Positions 33,888 through 41,876 of a stretch of 47,038 bases of DNA are shown piece by piece. Under the pieces are notes generated by a model. It saw only the letters and a list, made by a program, of their open reading frames with translations, was not told where the DNA came from and did not search any database. Origin of the DNA: an uncultured Craurococcus sp. Lineage in GTDB: Bacteria; Pseudomonadota; Alphaproteobacteria; Acetobacterales; Acetobacteraceae. The first letter of the stretch is position 1. Every line of letters starts with the position of its first letter. The position numbers and the translations under genes were made by a program. Location: positions 1-47,038 of the forward strand of contig CADCTD010000133.1 of NCBI GenBank assembly GCA_902805545.1. The letters run 5' to 3'.

Positions 33888-34811
33888 ATGCTGTCCCTCC
33901 CCAGCCCCCAGCAGCTCCGCTATCTGCTCGCCCTGGCCGACCATGGCCATTTCGGCAGGGCAGCAACCTCCTGCGCGGTGACGCAATCGACCCTCTCGGC
34001 CGGCATCATCGCGCTCGAGCGGCAGCTGGACGCCCATCTGCTGGAGCGCGGCTCCGCCAAGCGCCCGGTCTTCACCCCGCTCGGGCTGGAAGTGGTCGGC
34101 CGCGCCCGCACCGCCCTCTCGGCGCTGGAGGCGGTGGCGGAGACGGTGGCCGCGGCGCGGGATCCGCTCTCCGGCCCCTTGCGCTTCGGCGTCATCCCGA
34201 CCGTCGGCCCGTTCCTGCTGCCGCGGCTGATGCCGGCCCTGCGCCAGGCCTTTCCCCGCCTCCGCCTCTGGCTGCGGGAGGACCAGACCGACCGCCTGGT
34301 GGCCCAGCTCGAAGCCGGGCGGCTCGACCTGCTGCTGCTCGCGCTCCCCTGCGCCTGCGGCGAGATGGAGACGCTGCCGATCGCGGCCGACCCCTTCGTC
34401 GCCGCGCTGCCCGCCGGCCATCGGCTCGCGGCGAAGCAGCGGGTGCCGGTCGCCGCCCTCGGCGCGGAGCGGCTGCTCCTGCTCGAGGACGGGCATTGCC
34501 TTCGCAACCATGCGCTCGATGCCTGCGGCCTGCCGCGCGGCGTGCTGCCGGCCGAGGACGGCATCGCCGCCACCTCTCTCCATACCCTGGTGCAGATGGT
34601 CGCCAATGGCCTCGGCGTGACCCTGCTGCCGCAACTTGCTTTGGAGGGCGGCGTGCTCGCCGGCGCCGCGGTCGAGATCCGCCTGCTGGAGCAGGAGGGC
34701 GGCGCCCCGCCGAGCCGCAGCCTGGCGCTGGCCTGGCGCCCGCGCAGCCCCCGCGCGGCGGAGTTCCGCAGCCTCGCCCCTGCCATTGCGGCGGCGCTGC
34801 AGGCGGCTTAA
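33888..34811 (+). CDS. oxyR: OxyR, peroxide-sensing LysR-family activator
   Basis: From ATG 33888 the protein has 307 residues; a GTG at 33870 in frame is an alternative. The N-terminal helix-turn-helix contains FGRAATSCAVTQSTLS. In the effector domain GHCLRNHALDAC places Cys204 and Cys213 nine residues apart, as Cys199 and Cys208 in E. coli OxyR, where peroxide forms the activating disulfide. It is divergent from ahpC-ahpD, the arrangement known from mycobacteria. The downstream acyl-CoA dehydrogenase homologue begins 32 bp after its stop and may be partly co-transcribed. Confidence 0.95.
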   Translation: MLSLPSPQQLRYLLALADHGHFGRAATSCAVTQSTLSAGIIALERQLDAHLLERGSAKRPVFTPLGLEVVGRARTALSALEAVAETVAAARDPLSGPLRFGVIPTVGPFLLPRLMPALRQAFPRLRLWLREDQTDRLVAQLEAGRLDLLLLALPCACGEMETLPIAADPFVAALPAGHRLAAKQRVPVAALGAERLLLLEDGHCLRNHALDACGLPRGVLPAEDGIAATSLHTLVQMVANGLGVTLLPQLALEGGVLAGAAVEIRLLEQEGGAPPSRSLALAWRPRSPRAAEFRSLAPAIAAALQAA

Positions 34812-34843
34812 CCATTTCACCAAAGAATTGGGGAGCGAACGGC

Positions 34844-36052
34844 ATGGACGGGCTCACCGCAGAACAGGCACGCCTCCGCGACCGTGCGCGGGAAGTGGCG
34901 CAGGAGGCGGCCGCCCAGGCCGCCGCCACCGACCGCACGGAGCAATATCCCTGGCCCATGGTCCGCCGCATGCAGGAGGCCGGGCTGATGGGCCTGACCA
35001 TCCCGCGCGAATGGGGCGGGCCCGGCCTTTCCTATTTCGATGCCGTGCTGGTGATCGAGGAGCTTTCGGCGGCCTGCGCCGTCTGCGGCCGCATCGCGGT
35101 CGAGAGCAACATGGGCGCGCTCGGCGCCGTCATGGCCTATGGCAGCCCGGAGCAGCGGCGCCTGGCCGCCGGGCTGGTGCTGGCGGGCGACAAGCCGGCC
35201 ATCTGCATCACCGAGCCCGAGGCCGGCTCCGCCGCGACGGAGATGACGACGCGGGCCGTCCGCCGCGACGATGCCTGGGTGATCGACGGGGTGAAGCACT
35301 GGATCACCGGCGGCGGCGTCTCCCGCCTGCACCTGATCTTCGCCCGCGCCTTCGAGGAGGGGCGGGACCTCGGCATCGGCGGCTTCCTCGTGGTGCGGGA
35401 GGGGGAGCGGGACCCGCCCGGCCTCGTCATCCATCGCCGCATTCCCTCGATGGGGCTTAAGGGCATGCCGGAGGCGGAGATCCGCTTCGAGGGCCTCGTC
35501 GTGCCGGATGCGATGGTGCTGCACCCGCCGGGCGGCTTCGCCCGCGGCTTCGGCCGGCTGATGGATGCCTATAACGGCCAGCGCGTGGGCGCGGCGACGG
35601 TCGCCCTCGGCATCGCCGCCGGGGCCTATCGCCAGGCGGTGGACTATGCCGGGCGGCGGCACCAGTTCGGCCGGCCGATCGCCGAATTTCAGGGTATCGG
35701 CTGGATGCTGGCCGACATGTCGATCAGGCTGGAGGCGGCCCGCGCCCTGGTGTGGCGCGCCGCCCGCAGCGCCGGGCCGGCGGGCTTCCCCGACCGGCTG
35801 GCCGCCGCCCAGGCCAAGGTGCTGGCGGCCGATACCGCCATCGAGGTCACCAATGCCGCGCTCCAGCTCTGGGGCGCCGCCGGCTACAGCCGGGAGAACC
35901 CGCTGGAGCGGATGGTGCGGGATGCGCGGATGTTCGCCATCGCCGGCGGCACCGCCCAGGTGCTGCGGACCCAGGTGGCGGAGCAGATCCTCGGCCGCAA
36001 GCTGCCGCAGACCCGCGACGGCTTCCTGCGCCAGGAGGGCGGTCGCGATTGA
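34844..36052 (+). CDS. Acyl-CoA dehydrogenase-like protein, probable 3-sulfinopropanoyl-CoA desulfinase
   Basis: The 402-residue protein has the acyl-CoA dehydrogenase fold but neither usual catalytic glutamate: the IYEGT position reads IAGGT, and the helix-G position is Gln246 in AYNGQRVGA. This combination is that of 3-sulfinopropanoyl-CoA desulfinase (Acd of Advenella mimigardefordensis), for which Arg84 and Gln246 are key. Here Arg83 lies in CGRIAVESN and the Gln has the same number. Further shared segments, as recalled, are AGDKPAICI, WITGGGVS, LIFAR, RDARMF and LPQTRDG. That enzyme releases sulfite from the sulfinate made during 3-mercaptopropionate or dithiodipropionate breakdown. A GGGGAG site precedes ATG 34844. 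No CoA-transferase or ligase for the substrate is adjacent. Function is inferred. Confidence 0.85.
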   Translation: MDGLTAEQARLRDRAREVAQEAAAQAAATDRTEQYPWPMVRRMQEAGLMGLTIPREWGGPGLSYFDAVLVIEELSAACAVCGRIAVESNMGALGAVMAYGSPEQRRLAAGLVLAGDKPAICITEPEAGSAATEMTTRAVRRDDAWVIDGVKHWITGGGVSRLHLIFARAFEEGRDLGIGGFLVVREGERDPPGLVIHRRIPSMGLKGMPEAEIRFEGLVVPDAMVLHPPGGFARGFGRLMDAYNGQRVGAATVALGIAAGAYRQAVDYAGRRHQFGRPIAEFQGIGWMLADMSIRLEAARALVWRAARSAGPAGFPDRLAAAQAKVLAADTAIEVTNAALQLWGAAGYSRENPLERMVRDARMFAIAGGTAQVLRTQVAEQILGRKLPQTRDGFLRQEGGRD

Positions 36053-36143
36053 CTCGGGCAGGGGCTTCGCTTATCCCCCGCCCTCCCCGGCGGTGGCGCG
36101 AGCCCTCGCCGCAACCCCTTCGCCTTGCCAGTGAGTCCGCGTC

Positions 36144-36269
36144 ATGAAGATCCGCAACAGCCTCAAGACCGCCAAGACGCGCGACAAGAACTGCGTGGTG
36201 GTGCGCCGCCGCGGCCGCCTCTACGTGCTGAACAAGAAGAACCCGCGCCTGAAGGCCCGCCAGGGCTAG
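36144..36269 (+). CDS. rpmJ: Ribosomal protein bL36, zinc-independent form
   Basis: This 41-residue protein begins [11 protein letters not shown] and ends [12 protein letters not shown], the alphaproteobacterial bL36 pattern. The four zinc ligands (three Cys, one His) of the C+ form are missing; a single Cys17 remains, so it is a C-minus form that needs no zinc. bL36 sits in the large ribosomal subunit near the stalk base and the peptidyl-transferase region. It is monocistronic, as often in this class, and is followed by a clear intrinsic terminator. Confidence 0.95.
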   Translation: MKIRNSLKTAKTRDKNCVVVRRRGRLYVLNKKNPRLKARQG

Positions 36270-36304
36270 TCGACGGCCCAAAGGCCGTCCATCAGGGGTT
36301 CAAG

Positions 36305-36335
36305 CCCGCCGCCGGCAGCGCCGCGGCGGGTTTTT
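36305..36335 (+). terminator. Intrinsic terminator of rpmJ
   Basis: CCCGCCGC and GCGGCGGG form an eight-pair perfect stem (36305-36312, 36323-36330) followed by five Ts, 36 bases after the rpmJ stop. Confidence 0.92.
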
Positions 36336-36340
36336 CTGCG

Positions 36341-36697
36341 TCATTGCGGCTTGAGCGTCTCCGTCCCGAGCCCGCCGCCGGTGGTCCAGGTGCCGCGCAG
36401 GCTGCCATCCGGCTCGACCCCATAGATCGCCACGCCCGGCCGTCCGTCGATGACGAAGGAGATGGCCAGCATCCCGCTCTGGATCAGGCCGAGGCCGATG
36501 ATCTGCGCATTGCCGACCAGCCAGCGGGCAAGCCAGGCGCCGTTCGGCCCCTCCCGCAGCTCGAACTCGCCCTCGTAGGGGGTGCCGTCGGGGTTCTGTC
36601 CCTCCACGGCATAGCGGCCCTCGCGGAGCTGGGCGAAGGCGGCAGGGGCGAGGGCGATCAGGCCGAGGGCCAGCAGCAGGACGCGGCGGAGGGGCAA
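36341..36697 (-). CDS. Small secreted protein of unknown function
   Basis: From TTG 36697, with GGGAG six bases upstream, the protein has 118 residues. It opens with a typical signal peptide (PLRRVLLLALGLIALAPAAFAQ cut after about AFA), leaving a mature part of about 95 residues with repeated beta-strand-like segments (REGRYAVEG, YEGEFELREG, GSLRGTWTTGGG). This resembles small periplasmic lipocalin-like or fibronectin-binding-like proteins in style, but no family is recognised. A longer frame upstream lacks a signal-compatible start. It converges with the rpmJ terminator and is divergent from glcD. Confidence 0.75.
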   Translation of the reverse strand: MPLRRVLLLALGLIALAPAAFAQLREGRYAVEGQNPDGTPYEGEFELREGPNGAWLARWLVGNAQIIGLGLIQSGMLAISFVIDGRPGVAIYGVEPDGSLRGTWTTGGGLGTETLKPQ

Positions 36698-36817
36698 GGG
36701 AGGCTCCCGGGAGGAAAAGGCGGCGGAGAGTGACGCTGCGCCCCCGCCGGAGCAAGCCCGGCGCTTGCCCGATGCCACCCCGCCGCCCATTTTGCAGCCT
36801 CAGGAGGAGCCCGCGCC

Positions 36818-38263
36818 ATGATCGACCTGCCCGCCCCGAAGCCCGACGTCATGGCCCGCCGCGACGAGATCCTGGCCGGCCTCCAGGCCGTTCTGCCCGG
36901 CGATGGCATCATCGTCGAGCCGGCCCGCGTCAAGCCCTACGAGACGGACGGCCTCTCCGCCTATCGCCAGCCGCCGCTCGCCGTCGCCCTGCCGCGGACG
37001 ACGGAGGAAGTCGCGGCGATCCTCGCCTTCTGCCACCGCAACGGCGTCCGCGTCGTGCCGCGCGGGGCGGGCACGAGCCTTTCCGGCGGGGCGCTGCCGC
37101 TGGCCGATTCCGTGGTGCTCGGGCTGATGCGGATGAACCGGATCCTCGAGGTAGACTACGCCAACCGCCTCGCCGTGGTGGAGGCGGGCGTCACCAATCT
37201 CGGCATCACCAACCATGTGGCGGCAGACGGCTTCTTCTACGCGCCCGACCCCTCCTCGCAGCTCGCCTGCATGATCGGCGGCAACGTCAACATGAACTCG
37301 GGCGGGGCGCATTGCCTGAAGTATGGCGTCACCGCCAACAACCTGCTCGGCCTCAAGGGCGTCACCATCGAAGGCGAGGTCTTCGAGGTGGGGGGTCGGC
37401 ACCTGGATGCCGCGGGCTATGACTGGCTCGGGCTGCTCACCGGCTCCGAGGGGCAACTCGCCGTCATCACCGAGGTGACGGTGCGCATCCTCCATGCCGC
37501 CGAGGGGCAGCGCGCCATGCTCGCCGCCTTCCGCGCCAACGAGGTCGCCGGCCAGGCGGTCGATGCGATCATCGCCTCCGGCATCATCCCCGTGGCGCTG
37601 GAGTTCATGGACCGGCCGGCGATCCATGCCTGCGAGGCCTTCGCGGGGGCCGGCTACCCGCTCGATGCCGAGGCCATGCTGATCATCGAGGTCGAAGGGA
37701 GCACGGAGGAGCAGGACATGCTGCTCGGCCGGCTGAAGGAGATCTGCGAGCGGTTCGACCCGATCAGCCTCAAGGTGGCCGAGACGGCGGAGCAGTCGCT
37801 CGCCATCTGGAAGGGGCGGAAGGGGGCCTTCGGCGCGGTCGGGCGCATCTCGCCCGACTATCTCTGCATGGACGGCACCATCCCGACCGGGCAGCTGCCC
37901 TTCGTCCTCAAGCGCATCGGCGAGATGTCGGCGAGCTACGGGCTGCAGGTGGCGAACATCTTCCATGCCGGCGACGGCAACCTCCACCCGCTCATCATGT
38001 TCGACGCCAACGACCCCAAGAGCTTCCACGACGCCGAGCAATTCGGCGCCGACATCCTGACCCTCTGCGTCGAGGTCGGCGGCTGCCTGACCGGCGAGCA
38101 TGGCGTCGGCGTCGAGAAGCGGGACCTGATGACGGTGCAGTTCACGCCCTTCGAGCTCGACCAGATGCGGGCGCTGAAGACCGCCTTCGACCCGGAATGG
38201 CTGCTCAACCCGGCCAAGGTCTTCCCGCTCAAGGACAATCCCGGGCTGCGGCAGGCGGCATGA
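36818..38263 (+). CDS. glcD: Glycolate oxidase subunit GlcD (FAD-linked)
   Basis: The 481-residue flavoprotein has the VAO-type FAD-binding domain: VVPRGAGTSLSGGALPLADS near residue 80, IGGNVNMNSGGAHCLKYG near 155, then FHAGDGNLHP (His-containing active-site segment near 390) and GEHGVGVEKR near 430. GlcD is the catalytic flavin subunit that oxidises glycolate to glyoxylate at the membrane with GlcE and GlcF. AGGAGG lies ten bases before ATG 36818. The stop overlaps glcE (ATGA). glcF is not next but 4 kb downstream. Confidence 0.94.
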   Translation: MIDLPAPKPDVMARRDEILAGLQAVLPGDGIIVEPARVKPYETDGLSAYRQPPLAVALPRTTEEVAAILAFCHRNGVRVVPRGAGTSLSGGALPLADSVVLGLMRMNRILEVDYANRLAVVEAGVTNLGITNHVAADGFFYAPDPSSQLACMIGGNVNMNSGGAHCLKYGVTANNLLGLKGVTIEGEVFEVGGRHLDAAGYDWLGLLTGSEGQLAVITEVTVRILHAAEGQRAMLAAFRANEVAGQAVDAIIASGIIPVALEFMDRPAIHACEAFAGAGYPLDAEAMLIIEVEGSTEEQDMLLGRLKEICERFDPISLKVAETAEQSLAIWKGRKGAFGAVGRISPDYLCMDGTIPTGQLPFVLKRIGEMSASYGLQVANIFHAGDGNLHPLIMFDANDPKSFHDAEQFGADILTLCVEVGGCLTGEHGVGVEKRDLMTVQFTPFELDQMRALKTAFDPEWLLNPAKVFPLKDNPGLRQAA

Positions 38264-39423
38264 GCGAGACCCTGGCGCCCGCCGACGAGGCGGGGGTTTC
38301 GGCCGCCGTCGCCGCGGCCGCCGCGGCGGGCGAGCCGCTGGCGATCGAGGGGCGCGGCACCAAGCGCGGGCTGCTGCGGCCGGTGCAGGCGGCGCGCACC
38401 CTCTCCTTGCGCCGCCTCTCCGGCATCACCCTCTACCGGCCGCAGGAGCTGATCCTCTCGGCGCTCGCCGGCACGCCGGTGCCGGAGATCGAGGCGGCGC
38501 TCGCCGAGCGGGGGCAGCAGGTGATCGCCGAGCCGCCTGTCCTCGCCGCGATCTTCGGCGGCAGCGAGCCGCCGACGCTGGGCGGCCTCGTCGCCACCAA
38601 CCTCTCCGGACCGCGCCGCATCACCGCGGGCGCCATGCGCGACCACGTCATGGGCATCCGCGCGGTGAACGGGCTCGGCGAGGTTTTCCGCAGCGGCGGG
38701 CGCGTGCTGAAGAACGTCACCGGCCTCGATCTCTGCAAGCTGCTGACCGGGGCGCATGGCACGCTCGGCGTCATCACCGAGGTGACGCTGAAGGTGCTGC
38801 CGGCCGCCGAGCGCAGCGGCACGCTCGCCGTCACCGTGCCGGACCTGGCGACGGGGGTGCGGGCGCTCTCGGCCGGGCTCGGCAGCCCTTACGGGGTGAG
38901 CGGCGCGGCGCTCCTGCCGGGCGAGGCGCCGCGCGCCGTGCTGCGCATCGAGGAATTCGCCGAGTCCGTCGCCTATCGCCTGGGCCGCCTGCGCGAGGCG
39001 CTGGGGCGCTTCGGCGACGTGGCGCTGATCGAGGACGCAGGGAGCCGCGAGTTGTGGCGCGGCATCCGCGAGGCGGAGCCGCTCGGCGCCGACGCGGAGG
39101 ACGCGGTCTGGCGCGTCTCGGTCGAGCCGACGGCCGGGCCGGGCGTGGTCGCGGCGGCGGGGCTGCCGCGGGCGCTGCTGGACTGGGGCGGCGGGCTGGT
39201 CTGGCTGGCGGGGCCGGCGACGGCCGAGTCGCACCGGCGGGTGATGGCGGCGGCGCGGGCGGCGGGCGGCAGCTTCACCCTGTTCCGCGCGCCGGAGCCG
39301 CTGCGCGCTGCCCTGCCGGTGCTGCCGGAGGAAGGGCCGGTGCTCGCCGGCCTTCGCGATCGCATCCGCACGGTCATGGATCCGCGGGGAATTCTCAACC
39401 CGGGGCGGATGTACGCCGGATAG
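38260..39423 (+). CDS. glcE: Glycolate oxidase FAD-binding subunit GlcE
   Basis: The 387-residue protein keeps the shorter GlcE plan: an FAD_binding_4 domain with GGLVATNLSGPRR and LKNVTGLDLCKLLTGAHGT, and a C-terminal end DPRGILNPGRMY, which is typical of the family. ATGA overlaps the glcD stop, so the two are translationally coupled. GlcE is needed with GlcD and the iron-sulfur protein GlcF. The next 401 bp hold no gene; then come a leftward SGNH gene and the OpgC group before glcF. Confidence 0.93.
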   Translation: MSETLAPADEAGVSAAVAAAAAAGEPLAIEGRGTKRGLLRPVQAARTLSLRRLSGITLYRPQELILSALAGTPVPEIEAALAERGQQVIAEPPVLAAIFGGSEPPTLGGLVATNLSGPRRITAGAMRDHVMGIRAVNGLGEVFRSGGRVLKNVTGLDLCKLLTGAHGTLGVITEVTLKVLPAAERSGTLAVTVPDLATGVRALSAGLGSPYGVSGAALLPGEAPRAVLRIEEFAESVAYRLGRLREALGRFGDVALIEDAGSRELWRGIREAEPLGADAEDAVWRVSVEPTAGPGVVAAAGLPRALLDWGGGLVWLAGPATAESHRRVMAAARAAGGSFTLFRAPEPLRAALPVLPEEGPVLAGLRDRIRTVMDPRGILNPGRMYAG

Positions 39424-39824
39424 GGACCTGTCCCTGGCACCTGCCTGCCGACCGGCGCCGCGCTGTCGCTGCGGCCGAGGCCGCGCTCCTCCCCGCGCTG
39501 AAGCTGGCCTTCCAGGCCGAGCTTCCGCCGGATGGCTGCCACGCCGTGAGCCTCGGTTTTGCCCAGGCGGCCGGCGCCTGTGCGGCGGCGCATGATACGG
39601 CGACAGGACACCGGGATCCGTAGGCTGAGCGGGGCAGCCAGGCCTCGGGCCTCCAAGCGCTTGAAGCTCGGCGCGGTCAAGGGTTCGATTCGCCTCGGTT
39701 CCGGGCGAGACTTGAGGGATTTAAGGGGCTTCCGGCCTTGGGTCAGTGGCCGGGATGCGGGTCAGGATTTGGCCATGTTCCTGCACACCACCGAATGGGG
39801 TGCCGGGGCCGGGGCATCCTGCCC
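39424..39824. other. Gene-free 401-bp gap after glcE
   Basis: No credible coding frame is seen between the glcE stop and the stop of the SGNH gene. The sequence begins with the dyad GGGAC-CT-GTCCC (39423-39434) and includes CAAGCGCTTG at about 39656. A GGTTCGATTC stretch near 39683 resembles a tRNA T loop without the arms. The A/T content is slightly above that of the neighbours. A remnant of a lost insertion is possible but not shown. Confidence 0.6.
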
Positions 39825-40565
39825 TCAGCGGCCGGCGATGCGGCGGGGGCCGGCGGCGTCGACCATGGCATGGGTGAGGGCCTGGGCGAGGCAGGCATAG
39901 CCATGGTCGTTGTGGTGCAGCCCATCCGGGCCGATCATCGCGCTGGCCGGCGTGCCGGCGGCCGCCCAGGCCTCCATCAGCATGGCGCGGGAGAAGAGCG
40001 GGATGTGGAGGCGCGCGGCGGTGTCGCGGATCGCCCGGTCGAATTCGGGGAAGTTCGGGGCGTTCAGGATGCGGGGCGCGCGCTGGCTGTCCATCAGCAC
40101 GACATCGACGCCGAGGGCGCGGAGGCGCTCGATTCCGTCCTCGAGCAGGGCGATGAAGGCTTCGGGCGCCATGCCGCGCAGCACGGCATTGGCGCCGGCC
40201 TGCCAGATGACGAGGGTGGGGCGGGCCTCGATCACGTCCCGCTCCAGCCGGGCCATCATCTCGGTCACGTCCTCGCCGCCGCGGCCGCGGTTCAGCACGG
40301 TGAGGTGCGCCTCCGGCAGGGCGGCGTGGAGGCCGGCCTCGAGCAGGGCCGGGTAGGTCCGCTCCGGGCCGGTGGCGCCGGCGCCCTCGGTCGAGGAGGA
40401 GCCGAAGGCGATCACCGTCACCGGCCGGCCCTGCGACAGGGCGGCGCGGGTGGCAGGGAGGGAGAGGCGCTGGGCCGGGGCCGCAGGGCAGGGTTCCTCC
40501 GCCCGAAGCGGCGCGGGGAGCAGGAGCGCCAGGCCGAGCAGCAGGGCGAGGAGGGCGGCACGCAT
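39825..40565 (-). CDS. Secreted SGNH/GDSL hydrolase (catalytic residues present)
   Basis: From ATG 40565 the 246-residue protein has a signal peptide (ALLALLLGLALLLPAPLRA). The SGNH blocks are present: Ser57 in AFGSSSTEGAGATG (GSS in place of GDS), the block II Gly in NRGRGGED (95-97), Asn126 in WQAGAN, and Asp214/His217 in DGLHHND. Such enzymes remove or transfer acyl groups on glycans, lipids or peptidoglycan in the periplasm. It is divergent from the OpgC-like acyltransferase gene (99 bp), beyond which lies its inactive-looking paralogue. A role in glycan deacylation is inferred from this pairing. Confidence 0.9.
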   Translation of the reverse strand: MRAALLALLLGLALLLPAPLRAEEPCPAAPAQRLSLPATRAALSQGRPVTVIAFGSSSTEGAGATGPERTYPALLEAGLHAALPEAHLTVLNRGRGGEDVTEMMARLERDVIEARPTLVIWQAGANAVLRGMAPEAFIALLEDGIERLRALGVDVVLMDSQRAPRILNAPNFPEFDRAIRDTAARLHIPLFSRAMLMEAWAAAGTPASAMIGPDGLHHNDHGYACLAQALTHAMVDAAGPRRIAGR

Positions 40566-40664
40566 GGTTCCAGGCTGCCGCAAGCGGGGGCGGCGCGCCA
40601 GTCCTGAAACGCTCCCGCTTGCGTCCTGGACGCAGGGCAGCCATGTGTTCGCCCGGAGGTGGCG

Positions 40665-41876
40665 ATGCGGGGGCTGATCCGGGGCATGCAGCCGGTCGCG
40701 GGCAAGCCGGTCCGCGACCTCCGGGCCGATGCCTTCCGGGGCATCGCTCTCTGGTTCATCCTGATCGATCATATCCCGGGCAATTGGCTGGGCCGGCTGA
40801 CGCTGCGCAACGTCGCGCTGTGCGACGCGACCGAGGCCTTCGTCCTGCTCGCCGGCTACGCGGCGGGGCTCGCCTATGGGGCGGCGCTCGACCGGCGCGG
40901 CTGGGCCTTCGCCTCGGCGACGCTGCTGCGGCGCATCGGCACCCTCTATGTCGCGCATGTCTTCCTCTTCGTCGTCTTCACCGCCCAGGTCGGGTATTCC
41001 GCCGCGGCGCTCGAGAACACGACCTATCTGGACGAGACGCATCTCGATGTGTTCGGGGAGCAGCCCTACCTGGCGCTTCTCCAGGCCCTGCTGCTCCGCT
41101 TCCAGCCGGCCTTCCTCGACATCCTGCCCCTCTACATCGTGCTGCTGCTGCTGCTCGTGCCGGCGCTGCCGCTGCTGCGGCGGCCGCTGCTGCTGATGGG
41201 GCTGTCGGGCGCCGCCTATGTCGGGGTGCGCCTGCTCGAGATCAACCTGCCCAACTGGACGGGGGGCGGCTGGTTCTTCAACCCGCTGTCCTGGCAGGTG
41301 CTGCTGTTCACTGGAGCGTTGCTCGGCTATGCGCCGCGGCGGCGGGGGCCGGCGCCGGCGGTGCCCTTCCACCCGCTGCTGATCGGGGCGGCGGTCGGGG
41401 TGCTGCTGCTGGGGCTCGGCATCGTGCTGCTCGGCGACTACGGGCAGCAGTGGCTGGCCGCGCTGCCGCAGCCGCTGGCCGACCTGCTGACGACCATCGA
41501 CAAGACCGGGCTGCATCCCTTCCGCCTGCTCTCGATACTGGCGCTGGCCTATCTCGTCGGCCATGCGGTGCCGCGGGGCGCGCGGTGGCTGCGGAGCCGG
41601 CCGGCGGCGCCCTTCGTGCTGATGGGGCAGCATGGGCTGCCGGTCTTCTGCGCCGGGATCTTCCTCTCCTTCCTCGGGCGGCTGGCGCTCGAGCTGGATG
41701 ACCGCTGGGCGATGCAGGCAGCGGTCAACCTGGCCGGACTGGCGGCGCTGGTTCTGATCGGCGTGGTCGGCGCCTGGTACCGGATGCGGGAGCGGGGCGA
41801 GGTGCCGCATGCTGCAACGAATCCCGAACCTGTCGGCTTGCGGGCGCCGGCCGGCTCTTCTACGAGTGCAACATGA
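40665..41876 (+). CDS. OpgC-like membrane acyltransferase
   Basis: From ATG 40665, with GGAGG six bases before, the 403-residue protein has about ten membrane helices. The N-terminal signature RDLRADAFRGIALWFI, then IDHIPGNW, TLRNVAL and DATEAFVLLAGYAAGLAYG match OpgC, the transferase that succinylates osmoregulated periplasmic glucans. The arginine and histidine of this segment belong to the acyl-donor site of membrane acyltransferases. No opgG/opgH glucan synthesis gene is nearby, so the acceptor may be another glycan. ATGA at 41873 couples it to the degenerate SGNH protein gene. Confidence 0.88.
   Translation: MRGLIRGMQPVAGKPVRDLRADAFRGIALWFILIDHIPGNWLGRLTLRNVALCDATEAFVLLAGYAAGLAYGAALDRRGWAFASATLLRRIGTLYVAHVFLFVVFTAQVGYSAAALENTTYLDETHLDVFGEQPYLALLQALLLRFQPAFLDILPLYIVLLLLLVPALPLLRRPLLLMGLSGAAYVGVRLLEINLPNWTGGGWFFNPLSWQVLLFTGALLGYAPRRRGPAPAVPFHPLLIGAAVGVLLLGLGIVLLGDYGQQWLAALPQPLADLLTTIDKTGLHPFRLLSILALAYLVGHAVPRGARWLRSRPAAPFVLMGQHGLPVFCAGIFLSFLGRLALELDDRWAMQAAVNLAGLAALVLIGVVGAWYRMRERGEVPHAATNPEPVGLRAPAGSSTSAT

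Noticed and set aside
33855-33990. GACGCAATCGA occurring twice, at 33855 and 33980, around the oxyR start
   Set aside because: The second copy encodes conserved helix-turn-helix residues (VTQST) in oxyR and is explained by coding constraint; two copies are too few to call a repeat element.
39660-39710. GGTTCGATTC resembling a tRNA T loop
   Set aside because: The flanking bases do not form the five-pair T stem, and no acceptor, D or anticodon arm can be folded around it.
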